This document shows, one piece after another, positions 54,176 to 64,000 of a DNA stretch of 64,000 bases (positions are counted from its first letter, which is position 1; each line of letters opens with the position of its first letter). The notes beneath the pieces were generated by a model. The model searched no databases, was not told the origin of the DNA, and saw only the letters and a program-made list of their open reading frames with translations. This DNA comes from Peronospora farinosa (lineage: Eukaryota > Oomycota > Peronosporomycetes > Peronosporales > Peronosporaceae): contig CANTFK010000899.1 in the NCBI GenBank assembly GCA_947646735.1, positions 248,001-312,000 on the forward strand. The letters are read 5' to 3'. A program made the translations under genes and the position numbers.

Positions 54176-56570
54176 ATGGCTACTACCAAGCTCTTGAGTG
54201 ATGACGCGTGCCGCGTGTGTGGAAAAGAAGATGATGAAGAGTTTCTAATGCTGTGCGACGGTTGCGACCGTCCGTTCCATACTGCGTGTCATCAAGGCTG
54301 CACTTGTTGCATGACCAAGCCACGCAATAACTTTGCACGAAAACCAGCAGTACCCGAAGGCGATTGGTTTTGCAAATTTTGTGCGGGTCGTATTCCGTCT
54401 CTTGGTGGGTTTTCTTGATAGTTCCAACTCTTGTCAATTGCCTTTTTGAACTTTTTTGATTGGTCTATAAACTGATATGGACCTCGTCGTAGGGGAAGGG
54501 AAACCGCCAATATCTTCGATTTTTGGGTGGGGGGACAATGAGGATGGGCAAGTACGTCATCATTACTTTCATGTTGAAGTTGGACACAGATGGCTACATT
54601 CTTGCCGTCGGAAATTGAATGGTTGGTATTGAATGCAATTCATATGTCGTATAATAGTTGGCACTGCAAGACACAGCAACGACAGTGATCTGGAAACCGA
54701 CTAAGATACATGAGCTGGATGGTATTGGTGTCTTGGACATTGCTTGTTGCGAGACGTGCACGTTTGTGCTTTGTAATGATGCAAATTTGTACTCGGTGGG
54801 TACGGGTCTGTGCGGTCAATTGGGACACCAGGATGTTGTACATGAAAAGCTGCTTCACTTTCGTTTAGTACGTTGTTGGCTGCAATAGTTTGTTTACCAG
54901 TCATCATTCATTGCTAATGATTATGTCGGTAGTTGGAATCCATGACTGAAGAAAAACGCTCTAAAGGCGAAGGAAGGTACGACCTACTACGAGATTGGGA
55001 TATATTGTCATATCTGACGGATTTTATCGCTTGTCTGCTATAGATTATCGCAGATTCATGCAGGCGCTAATTTTGGGATGGTCGTTACGACTGCGGGGCA
55101 TGTTTATACGTGGGGAAATGGCGAGTTTGGACAACTAGGTCATCAAGAAAACAAGAATAAGAAAGTGCCTAAGAAAATTTCTGCCTTGAGGGAACTGGAA
55201 GTGCCTGTGGAGCTGGGTATGCTTGCAATTGGTACCCTTGCGTCGGGATGTGGTCACTAAGACGTTTATGACTGCATGTTGCATGTTGGTTCTCAGCTGC
55301 ATGCGGTGGTGATTTTGTGATCATGACGACAAAAGACAATGGTGATGACGACCAATTTAACACTAAAATGCCGGGTGTTTTCATGAGCATGGGATCCAAT
55401 ACTCAAGGACAATTAGGTGATGCATCCAGTAAGAACCAATGGGTCCCACAGCTCCTCAACAATGACGCTCCTGACTCTACCAGCGTAAGAAAAGAAGATG
55501 TGTTTGAAGTCAAGTATGATATTTCTCACTTAATGTGTGATGTAGACGGAAAATGAGGACATTAACGAGCCCGCAGAGTTCTTGCTAGGTCGTGATATCA
55601 CGCAGCTAGCAACTGGTAGATCACATGCTGTCGCCGTTGTTGCCGGGTAATTGATTTTGGCTCGACACAACGACGGTAATAGTGAGGGCTAACTGACGTT
55701 GTGTTTCCTGATTCAGTACGAATGGAATCTGGACGTGGGGTTATGGTGATCGTGGTACGATTTTATAACTCTTGAGCTGCAACTGAAAGTATGGACGCTA
55801 ATGAATGCATTTATGCACGTCTGTTAAAACAGGTCAAGTCGGGCACCCAAAGCCTATTGTACCTGCAGGACAATCAAAGTTCTTCCGCTCACAATTTCGT
55901 GTTCCTCGACCTCGATTTGTCCAGGTGGGAAAAACCCATTCACGAAATCATGCATCAATTCTGTACTCATTGTATTTTTTCCAGGCCTTTAAGAACGCTG
56001 CAGTCAAGTTTGTTGCATGTGGTGCCCAGCACACGCTTGTGGTCTTGCAAGACGGACGTCTATTTGCCATGGGAGATAACGAGTTCGGTCAGCTTGGCAT
56101 AAAACGCAGTGAAACGTCAGAAAAGAATTGCGTCTCGACGCCTGTGCATGTCGCTGCCTTTGACGTCGACAAGAATCTCAAGCAAATTGGCTGTGGTGAT
56201 GACTTTTCAGTAGCACTTACGACCACAGGTGAAGTTTTCTCGTGGGGTCGTAATCAGCTTGGCCAATTGGGTCTCGGCAAGTCGCAAACTGGTCCACTGG
56301 ACACGCCAACCAAGGTGTCCGAGCTTCCAGCTATTCAAAAGCTGGCAATCGGTATCAACCAGGTCTTTGCTATCGAATTTACCAACGGTACGTCAATAGG
56401 CTGTTACTGCTATTTCTATCGATCTTATGGAGATTGCTTTATTTCTAACTCTATTTCTGCTTTTTTTCTATTGCTTCACTTTAGTGACACTTCCTCCTCC
56501 CATCGTTCGTCTTCCTGGCAAAAGAGCCGGGTCCATTGGAAATACAAACGCCAAGAAAGCGAAAAAGTAA
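54176..56570 (+). CDS. PHD finger - RCC1 repeat fusion protein
   Basis: Eleven exons (54,176-54,404, 54,493-54,551, 54,658-54,867, 54,933-54,976, 55,044-55,216, 55,297-55,484, 55,546-55,646, 55,717-55,754, 55,833-55,924, 55,985-56,387, 56,485-56,570) all join in phase at GT-AG sites to 540 residues. Residues 12-69 form a PHD finger (C12, C15, C27, C30, H35, C38, C66, C69), which usually reads histone H3 tails. The rest is an RCC1-type beta-propeller with repeats such as FGWGDNEDGQ, YTWGNGEFGQLGH, FAMGDNEFGQLG and FSWGRNQLGQLGLG. The end NAKKAKK is a likely nuclear signal. Together this suggests a chromatin-bound protein, perhaps a Ran exchange factor or histone reader; the activity is inferred. 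It follows the SPOC gene by 282 bases in the same direction. Confidence 0.85.
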
Positions 56571-56749
56571 AAAAAAAGCCACAATTCAAACAAATATCGG
56601 CGGATTATTTGAAATAATCGAAGAATCTATTCCAGCGCAACTTTACCTCCGCTCCGAAGTTGCTGGTTCGCTAAGTACGAATCCTAATCCTCCGACCTCA
56701 TTTAGCATTAAACGTGTCCCCCCTCTCTTCTTCTTTGACTCATGAAGTG

Positions 56750-59700
56750 ATGAACCCTCAGCATTACGCGACGTACGATCATTTACAGCAGCAGCAACAG
56801 CAGCAGGTTTATGCACAGGAAAATATGAGAGCGACTACGAGACAGAGCGGTATCAATACGCCAGTAAACGACAGTATCATCCCTCCTCTGGATAGATGGA
56901 CACCGCCTTCGCATCAAGAGCTACAGCTGTACGACCAATTGTTTACGTATACAGCCGACCAGCATCGTAATCGTATTGGTGGTCACCAAGCCGTTGCCTT
57001 TTTTATGCGCTCGCATTTGGACAAAACCGTGTTGCGCGAGGTAAAGTTGCGCGTAAAAAAAAACAAGAAGGAGGTCTGACACGAGTAACGTAAACATTGT
57101 TGCTGCAACTTTAGATATGGACAATTGCGGATTGTCACCAAACGAGCAACTTATCACGGCATGAATTTTATGTAGCCATGAGACTTATTAGTATGGCACA
57201 ACATGGCGAGCACGTCTCCGTGTCGAGATTCTACCAATTAGCAGCACTGTCATACCCTTTAGCAAAGATAGAAGGGGTGTCCTGTTTTCACGAAATGGAT
57301 CCGACATTAATACAAATGCCAAGTCAAACTCAAGACATGTCAGTGTCAAGTCAAGCTCATACTCAGCAAGATGTTAATGCTGTGCAGCATCAAAAGCCAT
57401 TGAGTTATGCACTTTCAGCAGCTGAAAAGAGCAAATATGAGCTTGTTTTTCATCAATATGATACCGATCATGATGGATTTCTAATGGGAACTGAAGCCGT
57501 AGCTTTGTTTCAAATGTCGGGTCTTGGTCGCAATGTAAGTATTGATACTTGATGGTGTGTTGTTGTGTTGACGTTTCGATTGTTTTTTTTGCTGATAGAA
57601 AAATGGTGTTTTGATTCTGGTTGTAGATATTACGAGAGATTTGGTCAATGGCTGATGTGACACAGGATAGCAAGTTAAATATTCAAGAGTTTTACGTGGC
57701 GATGCACCTGATTGTTTGTCTGAGCAAACGTGGACTACCGATGCCACCTACATTACCTCGTGAACTTGGAGAGGCCGCTTTCGGTGCAAGTGGAACTGGC
57801 CCAGCTGTATCTGGGTTTGGATCTCGCGTGACAGAATCTCCGTCCCAGAACGGGCTTGGACGACAGCAGCAAGAGAGCGTGCCACTTCCTGAGCCCGAGG
57901 GGATGTCTGCTTTTGACGCCTTGTCTACCACCGATGACGCACCTCTACTAAGTTTGCAATCGTCGACTCCACGTTCTTTGCAAGAGGACTCTTTCAACCC
58001 CACCGATGATCATACGAGGAACAGCCAAATGAGAGGCGGTAATGAGCCTTTGGTTGTTATTCCTACTGATAGTGACAAACCGCATGGTTCTAACAGTTTT
58101 CCAACATCACGGACCACAAGTGCTGTCGGCAGAGACCGTACAAACTCGGCATCGTCATTGCGTTCAATGTCTAGCGTCGGTGGATTGACGCCGCTTCCTT
58201 CTCAGCAATCAACGCATCAGCTTCCTCCTCGCAATGTGGGTAGTAACGAGCGTGTTCTGAAGCAAGCTGATAAACTGGGTTTTCAGGCATGTCCTGCGCT
58301 CGGTGGAATGGGCTTTGGTGAACTCCAACCGCCTGTCACTTCGTTGGAGAAACCTTTTATGAGTGACGAAGAGGACAAGAAGCTAGTGAGTAAGCTTGAC
58401 CAGCAGAACGAAGAGGTCACTCAGGCTCTTGCCTGTGTGGAGCGCAATCAATCCACGATCGAAATGGTTTCGAAAAAGTTACGCGATCTTGATGAGCTGC
58501 GTCAGGAACTCGTGACTCTTGTAATGAAGCGGGAGAACATGCGTGTAGCATCTGCCTGTAAGTCTGAATCACGTGACACCTTTGCAGAAGAACAAACAAG
58601 GCAAGCTGTAGAGCGGAGCCTTCGAAGCCTATTGGAGAATCAAAAGCGATTGGTTCATCAGCTACAACATGACATCTCTCGGTATGAAGGTGAACTGGAA
58701 GAGGCCATACTAAACGCGAAGCTCCAGCACAAGTTGTCACTAGGATCACGATCCCCACTGATTGACGCAGCAACGACACCGTTGTCGGGACACGATTCCT
58801 CAAGAGGTGCGGGTGGCGGGACTACTGCTTGCACCGGCAACCCTCTCGTTCTTGACGGGTCCAATACTTTGCCGTCGTCTGCGGCGATCCCCAATTCGTC
58901 TTCTATATCCGCGTTTTCACCTGATGCGACTGACAGCAGCGGATTCAACGCATTTAGTAATTTTGACTCGGCACCTCGATCACTTGCAAGCGCTACGCCT
59001 TCACCAGCAGCAGGTTCAGCTCAGATTCCGTCAGGCTCTTTATTTTCTCCGACTCCATCTCCTTCACAGAGCGCTAGTGAAAACGATACGTTCGACGTTT
59101 TTGGGAGTTTTGCTGCTTCGACATCCACTGGCGTTGTCCCATCAGTACTATCTGATGTTGGCAGCACCCCAGGAAAGTTACCAATTTCTCCATCTTCCTC
59201 GCCTGCCGCAGCGAACGATAGCGTTGACTTCGGTGATTTCAATGCGGCGAGGCCACTCGCTGCTGCTGATGCCGGTGTTTCACCCTCTTCACCAGCAGCG
59301 CCTTATACGACTTCACCGATTTCGCCATCGTCAGTGCCTGCTGCGGTTGATGATGGTGGTTTATCCGGCTTTGGCGATTTCACATCGGGTTTCTCCTCGT
59401 TGCCTGCTGCGGTTGATGATGATGGCTTGTCCGGCTTTGGTGATTTTGAAGCCGTTCCCTTCATGCCTGCTGCGGTAGCTGCCAGCAGCAGCACTGACTT
59501 CAGCTGGGAGTCAACTCCTTCCAATTTTACGGCTCCTGTAACCTCGTCCACGCCTGGACATGAAAGCTTGCCGTTGTCAGCTGCGTCTGAAATGCCAGTA
59601 TTTGATGCTATTGCTACTGCGCCATTTTCAAGTGATGACACTACAACATCAGGAAGTACAACTGTTGCCACCGAGATTTTAATCTTATCTCCGGTTGCTG

Positions 59701-60413
59701 CAGACAACGACGAACTGAACGCGTTTGATGATTTCAGTGTTGCTGCAGTGTCCACAGATAATGCGGTAAAATCCTGTGAGCTGGTATCAAAGCAAGAATC
59801 TACTGAGGACTTGCTGTTTTCACCGACGCCTTCTCCTGTCGCTGCGACAGAGACTACCAATTTTGATATGTTTGGCGACATCAGTGCTCCTCCTACATCG
59901 AATGGCAGCGCAGTACCAGTACATGCGTCGGAGAAGGCCACTGGCAACTCGCCATTCTCCTCGGTCGCTGCAGACGGCGATGACTTTAATAATTTTGGTG
60001 ACTTCAACGCAGCTCCAGCTTCAGCAGACAGCACTGCTCCGTTGCCAGCAAAGGCTTCCAGCAATTCCCCATTCTCGTCCGTAGCCGAGGATGAGACTGC
60101 ATTCGGCTTTGGAGGTTTTAACGCCGCCCCAGCCTCGACAGATGCCGTTGCAACACCATTTGAACCATTGGAAACGAAGGCTAGCAATGGAAATTTATCG
60201 TCATTTCCACTTGTAGCTGACAGCTGTGAATTCAGGGACGTTTGCGATCCCTTCAACTCTGTCTTCGTGACAGTCGACAGCACGAAGTCTGCAGAAGTGT
60301 CTGACAATTCTGCCAGCTCTCCTGTCAGTGGTGGATTTGAAGTGATTGGAGACTCGATCGCTGCTGTAACATCAGTGGACAGTGTCAAATCAGCAGCAAA
60401 AGAAGACAAGTGA
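56750..60413 (+). CDS. EPS15-like endocytic protein with two EH domains
   Basis: Exons 56,750-57,040, 57,115-57,534 and 57,627-60,413 join in phase to 1,165 residues. EH domain 1 (about 55-135) and EH domain 2 (about 195-275) bind NPF peptides in clathrin-mediated endocytosis. EH2 contains a canonical EF-hand calcium loop (DTDHDGFLMGTE); the EH1 loop does not. Residues about 482-600 form a coiled coil (LVSKLDQQNEEVTQAL...). The long Ser/Ala/Pro/Thr-rich C-terminus carries at least four exact FGDF motifs and about five variants (FGGF, FDDF, FGSF), like the short adaptor-binding motifs of EPS15/Ede1. The stop at 60,411 may be a frameshift: the +1 frame continues with EDLSAAPSSNDFDSS to a TAA at 60,484. 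The order EH-EH-coiled coil-short motifs matches EPS15/Ede1. Confidence 0.85.
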
Positions 60414-60676
60414 CATCAATGATAGTTTGAAGGTGCTCGAAGACCTCAGTGCTGCTCCTTCATCCAACGACTTTGACAGCTCGTAAATATTAGTGACGTT
60501 CAAAGGAAGAAAAAAGAGTCAAGAGGATTGAAATACCGTTAGTTGCAACTAGTTTTGCTTAATGTTGGTGCTGCACTAAGAAACAATCATGAATTTCATG
60601 CATATTGGTATCGCCTTTGTTTTCTTGTAAATGTAACCGGAGCTTTGACCTCAAAGAGTTCTCTTTAGATAAGAAA

Positions 60677-61723
60677 TTATTCATCAGTGCCATCACCACG
60701 TGACTCGATTTGTTTGGCCTTCATGGGTGCAAAGTACGCAATGAGGTCCTTGATGTTCAAAAACGTTTTTTGTGAGTCTTCCTTCTGACTCATGATTGTA
60801 TCAATTGCTTCGTCCACTTCTTCCGGTGTGAAAAGATCGGACTCGCGTTTCAGCATACGAGCCATGTAACAAGTACGAACCATGCCTGGTTCACTTTCAA
60901 GACCATCGCCTAGGTCCAAAATCGCGTTACGACGTCGATGGGCTAAACCCATTGTAGGTTCACCGTCCGGGAAAGCATGGAGACTGTCGTCACCAACAAG
61001 TTTGGCAAAGTACCCGTGGTAGTCGACCTTGAGCTCCTTCAGTCCACCAGTCCGGATGTCGTACACAAGGCCGTGTATATTTGGTTCATCTTTTCGTCCT
61101 AAACGATGCTGGATCACATTCATCTTGAAAATGTTAAGACACTGCTGTTTGACATTGAGCTCGACCGTACGACGATATCGTGCCTCATCGGTTGGTAAAG
61201 CATCGAGTTCATCTTTATGATTCCGATGAACGTCACGAATGGTGCCTAACCACGTGTCCAAGATTCCAACGTGGTTGTTTTCCATGGCAACTTTGACACC
61301 CCCACAACCATAGTGTCCACAGACAATAATATCATTAACTTTAAGTGATTCCACGGCATATTGGACAACGGAGAGCACATTAATGTCATTGGTGACGACC
61401 AAATTGGCCACATTGCGATGACAAAACATCTCACCAGGGTCCAATCCTGTAATTTCTTCCGCTGGTACACGAGAATCGGAACATCCAATCCATAAATAAG
61501 CAGGATGTTGATCAATGGCCGTACGGTCAAAGATCGACGCGTCCCGCTTGATCAAATCGTCACGCCACTTTTTATTGTTATCGAGCAAATGTTGAATCGA
61601 TTTCGTCGATGGAAAAGGTGTTTCCATTGCTTCATGGCAATTTTCTTCTTCTGCTACGTTTGCTTTCATGTGTTTTTCGTGAAAAAGGGGGAAGGACATG
61701 TACTTGTTTGGAAAAAGTTTCAT
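60677..61723 (-). CDS. Beta-carbonic anhydrase 2
   Basis: A 348-codon single exon encodes a second beta-carbonic anhydrase (CO2/bicarbonate interconversion). Zinc ligands are Cys81, His137 and Cys140, with Asp83-Arg85 in CSDSR. It aligns with the first anhydrase (48,872) over its full length, including the same unusual C-terminal helical extension (MARMLKRESDLFTPEEVDEA...LIAYFAP). Unlike that copy it lacks the intron and has a more acidic N-terminus without a clear mitochondrial signal, so it may be cytosolic. The start at MKLF was chosen as the first ATG of the frame; MKAN (residue 19) is a possible alternative. It converges on the EH-domain gene with under 270 bases between stops. Confidence 0.92.
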   Translation of the reverse strand: MKLFPNKYMSFPLFHEKHMKANVAEEENCHEAMETPFPSTKSIQHLLDNNKKWRDDLIKRDASIFDRTAIDQHPAYLWIGCSDSRVPAEEITGLDPGEMFCHRNVANLVVTNDINVLSVVQYAVESLKVNDIIVCGHYGCGGVKVAMENNHVGILDTWLGTIRDVHRNHKDELDALPTDEARYRRTVELNVKQQCLNIFKMNVIQHRLGRKDEPNIHGLVYDIRTGGLKELKVDYHGYFAKLVGDDSLHAFPDGEPTMGLAHRRRNAILDLGDGLESEPGMVRTCYMARMLKRESDLFTPEEVDEAIDTIMSQKEDSQKTFLNIKDLIAYFAPMKAKQIESRGDGTDE

Positions 61724-63239
61724 ATTGAATAATGAATGAACGATAGGCCTCAGAGGAAAAAAAGACGGTAGACAAAGCGTCCAATTGTGCTTGACAAGAT
61801 GAATGCGACCTTATGGTTGAAAATTCGAGACATGTCGTTGGTTTTATGGTTCTTTCGCTCTGAATATGGACAGAAAATGCAGTCGAGATCTGAATTTTCA
61901 CAAGCTCAAGATTCATGGAAATTTCTAAAGAGGAGAGACGCGATAGGACATGGCAGTATATCTCATACAAGTCATCCTTGTTGCTGCTCATTTCCATACA
62001 AAAAACTTGTGGTTTGAAACTTGTTGTTGTTCTATTTCTAAAAGTGGATGTAATTGTTCCTTCTATCGACGTGTCCAACGTGTTCCGTCTCAGGTGTTAC
62101 TGCAGTTAGCTATTGCATGGGACATTGTGAGACAATGTGCCTAAAGTGATCAAAACTTTGTCGATTGGATACTGTTGCGGTAGATTAGTCAATCCTATTG
62201 TTGTTGCGTGCCGCATTAGGCAACAAAAGCCTATTAAAGACAATCACACGGTCGTGAAACACATGATTCATTCCTGCCCGTCACACGCCTGGCTCGACTG
62301 GTACAGCTGCTTACAAGAAGTAACTTTACAAACAGGTGATAGTAGTAACTTATGATACCCACGGCTTGGCTCAATGTCAACTTGGGCTGATTACCAAGTC
62401 GTTAGAAAATCTTTTCGCATCATGTGTGAACGAACAAGCTCCATTTCGATCACGGTCTTGTTCTTCAAGGTTTTCGATTGACGGTGCACTTCTTGCGGCT
62501 TGGATTTCGGAGCACTCATTATGAATGATGTAGCACCTGAAAAGCCTGTAAGAAAAGCATCAAGTTGTAGATATAAAAAGCTCCTAAAAGCGTGATAGAA
62601 TCAATGGGCCATGCTATGATGTGTTCGTATCAATTTCATGATCGTAGTGATCGAGTTTCCAGCTCAAGAGGTAGCCTGGAAAAGATATGAGCCACGTTAA
62701 TACTAACACGCAAATAGCTTCTGTCGTTGCGTAGATTGTCCGGACTTTAAGCCGTGGAGGAATCGGTAGCATTCCCCTACTTTATCAAGCGACAAGCATG
62801 TCGGCGTCAAGGAAGCCGTTTGCTGAGTTCGACCATTTGATTGAAATGGTGTCATGACGGCGTAAATTTACCCTCTCTTCTGTGTGTGTTTACTCGATAT
62901 CCCATCCCGACCGACAACAAGTTGTCGTCTTCATTGTACTCATTGTATAACAAGCTTGCAGTGCAATAGCTGCTCCATGAATGCATCTTTTCTCAACGAA
63001 TCCTACTTTGCATCTACGTATCGAAAAGCTCAAGTCAACATTGTGAAAATGTCAACCAGCACTTTGACCAACTTGTATACGCCACGTGTAGTTTGTGCCG
63101 GTCATGGCGACACAAGTGAAAAGCGTTTGCACTTTCCGTTCTTTCATTGAAAAGATACAACACGGTTGAGGGTAGAAACAAACATCATCATTCCGGTTTC
63201 GTAAGCACGAAGAAGACAGTCAATTGAAGTAGACCCTTT
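61724..63239. other. Intergenic, 1.5 kb
   Basis: Short frames on both strands show no family features. No repeat or RNA gene recognised. It should contain the promoters of the carbonic anhydrase (left) and the coiled-coil gene (right). Confidence 0.5.
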
Positions 63240-64000
63240 ATGGTGCAGGTGAGCCCTTGCGCTCGTTTTGCTATGCTGGCTCATCAAGTCGTAAATGTGG
63301 TCTCAAGAGCGTGCTCCTTTACGTCGAAAGAGCACAATCCTCGCAACGATATCAAGAATTCCAGCGGATCCGCTCGAGACAGTACAACAGAGCTCGATCG
63401 GGGAGCATGTGCTGATGAAAATGACGGTGAACATGACGGTGGTCCTGGTAGTGATGACGAAGACGTGCTAACTTCACTTGGGGCGTCATACCGAGCGTGG
63501 CGCGTGTATCATCGAGAGAAAAAAGCACATGACTACACCAAAAGTAGGTTAGTGGAATCCATCAGACGAGAAGCTACGCTTGCAAAGCAAATGGCGCGTT
63601 TTGATGGGTCTGTGGAGCAAATTGAGCGCGCATTCATGAGGCAGGAAGATCTAGAGGCCACGGTGATCATCTTGGTAGAAAAATATGACACTGTAGTGAC
63701 GAGGCAAGCGACAGAGAACGACAATGAGCTCGATCTTGAAAGTCAGTGCCCGTTGCGCATTCATCGTCTCCATGAAGCAGACGCTTTGCATTGGAAAACG
63801 CAGTGCGAACAACTCCTTTCAGAATTGGCATCGATCAATTTGGAGAAAAACCGACTGATTGAAGAGCTTCGGAAGGCAAAGAAGACTGCAGTGTTAATCA
63901 TGAACCGGCAGTACGTTCATCTTGAGACGGGGATGAGCAGTGCGCCGCAATTGCTTCCGCGTGCCGCTCGACGCCAGAAAAATGATATCAAAAAGCGATC
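63240..64000 (+). CDS. Coiled-coil protein, incomplete at right window edge
   Basis: From the ATG at 63,240 (a second in-frame ATG is at 63,273) the frame stays open for 253 codons to the window end. The N-terminal part is followed by an acidic patch (ADENDGEHDGGPGSDDEDV, about residues 60-80). The rest is helical and charged with heptad-like spacing, for example REKKAHDYTKSRLVESIRRE and LLSELASINLEKNRLIEELR. I do not recognise a family. The clean open frame, charged composition and ordinary codon use support a real gene. Introns beyond the edge cannot be excluded. Confidence 0.65.
   Translation, partial: MVQVSPCARFAMLAHQVVNVVSRACSFTSKEHNPRNDIKNSSGSARDSTTELDRGACADENDGEHDGGPGSDDEDVLTSLGASYRAWRVYHREKKAHDYTKSRLVESIRREATLAKQMARFDGSVEQIERAFMRQEDLEATVIILVEKYDTVVTRQATENDNELDLESQCPLRIHRLHEADALHWKTQCEQLLSELASINLEKNRLIEELRKAKKTAVLIMNRQYVHLETGMSSAPQLLPRAARRQKNDIKKR

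Overview
The window comes from an oomycete nuclear genome, most likely a Peronosporales plant pathogen; a downy mildew would fit, but the genus cannot be fixed from this sequence. The reasons are: copies of an RxLR/dEER-type effector gene with an oomycete-style initiator (TCATTTCC) about 67 bases before the ATG; the same initiator about 68 bases before a typical 376-residue oomycete actin; short 70-90 base GT-AG introns; and large Ty3/gypsy chromovirus remnants.

Region 1 (1-42,500) is gene-poor and repeat-rich. A decayed minus-strand Ty3/gypsy element fills 1-5,116, with its probable 5' LTR at 4,554-5,116. That LTR is also the first block of a head-to-tail array of about 2,878-base units (starts at 4,554, 7,430, 10,308, 13,203, 16,081 and 18,959). 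Each unit is an LTR followed by about 2.3 kb carrying a broken RxLR-type effector gene. Every complete array copy has the same stop codon directly before the RLLR motif. The sixth unit is cut at about 20,338 by a roughly 10-kb retroelement (20,339-30,490), and its other half resumes at about 30,490-31,923 with a more diverged effector copy. The retroelement looks like one gypsy element whose pol and part of whose 3' LTR have been inverted. Inside unit 3, 10,418-10,945 is homopolymer noise that looks like an assembly artefact.

Between 31,924 and 42,562 there is one real gene (B-box plus UPF0652/DUF2009), a protein-kinase relic, and a third decayed minus-strand gypsy element (about 35,313-40,667).

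Region 2 (42,500-64,000) is a compact housekeeping island: actin, a SWIM zinc-finger/MULE-derived protein, TAF12, a beta-carbonic anhydrase, Rab1, an SR/RGG protein with a SPOC domain, a PHD-RCC1 fusion, an EPS15-like EH-domain protein, a second beta-carbonic anhydrase, and a coiled-coil gene running off the right edge. I rebuilt exon structures for the spliced genes by matching splice sites to reading phase; Rab1 has seven exons and PHD-RCC1 has eleven. The genes serve unrelated core functions (cytoskeleton, transcription and chromatin, vesicle traffic and endocytosis, CO2/bicarbonate chemistry), so this is not a pathway cluster. The contrast between the two regions is the gene-sparse/gene-dense layout known from oomycete pathogens.
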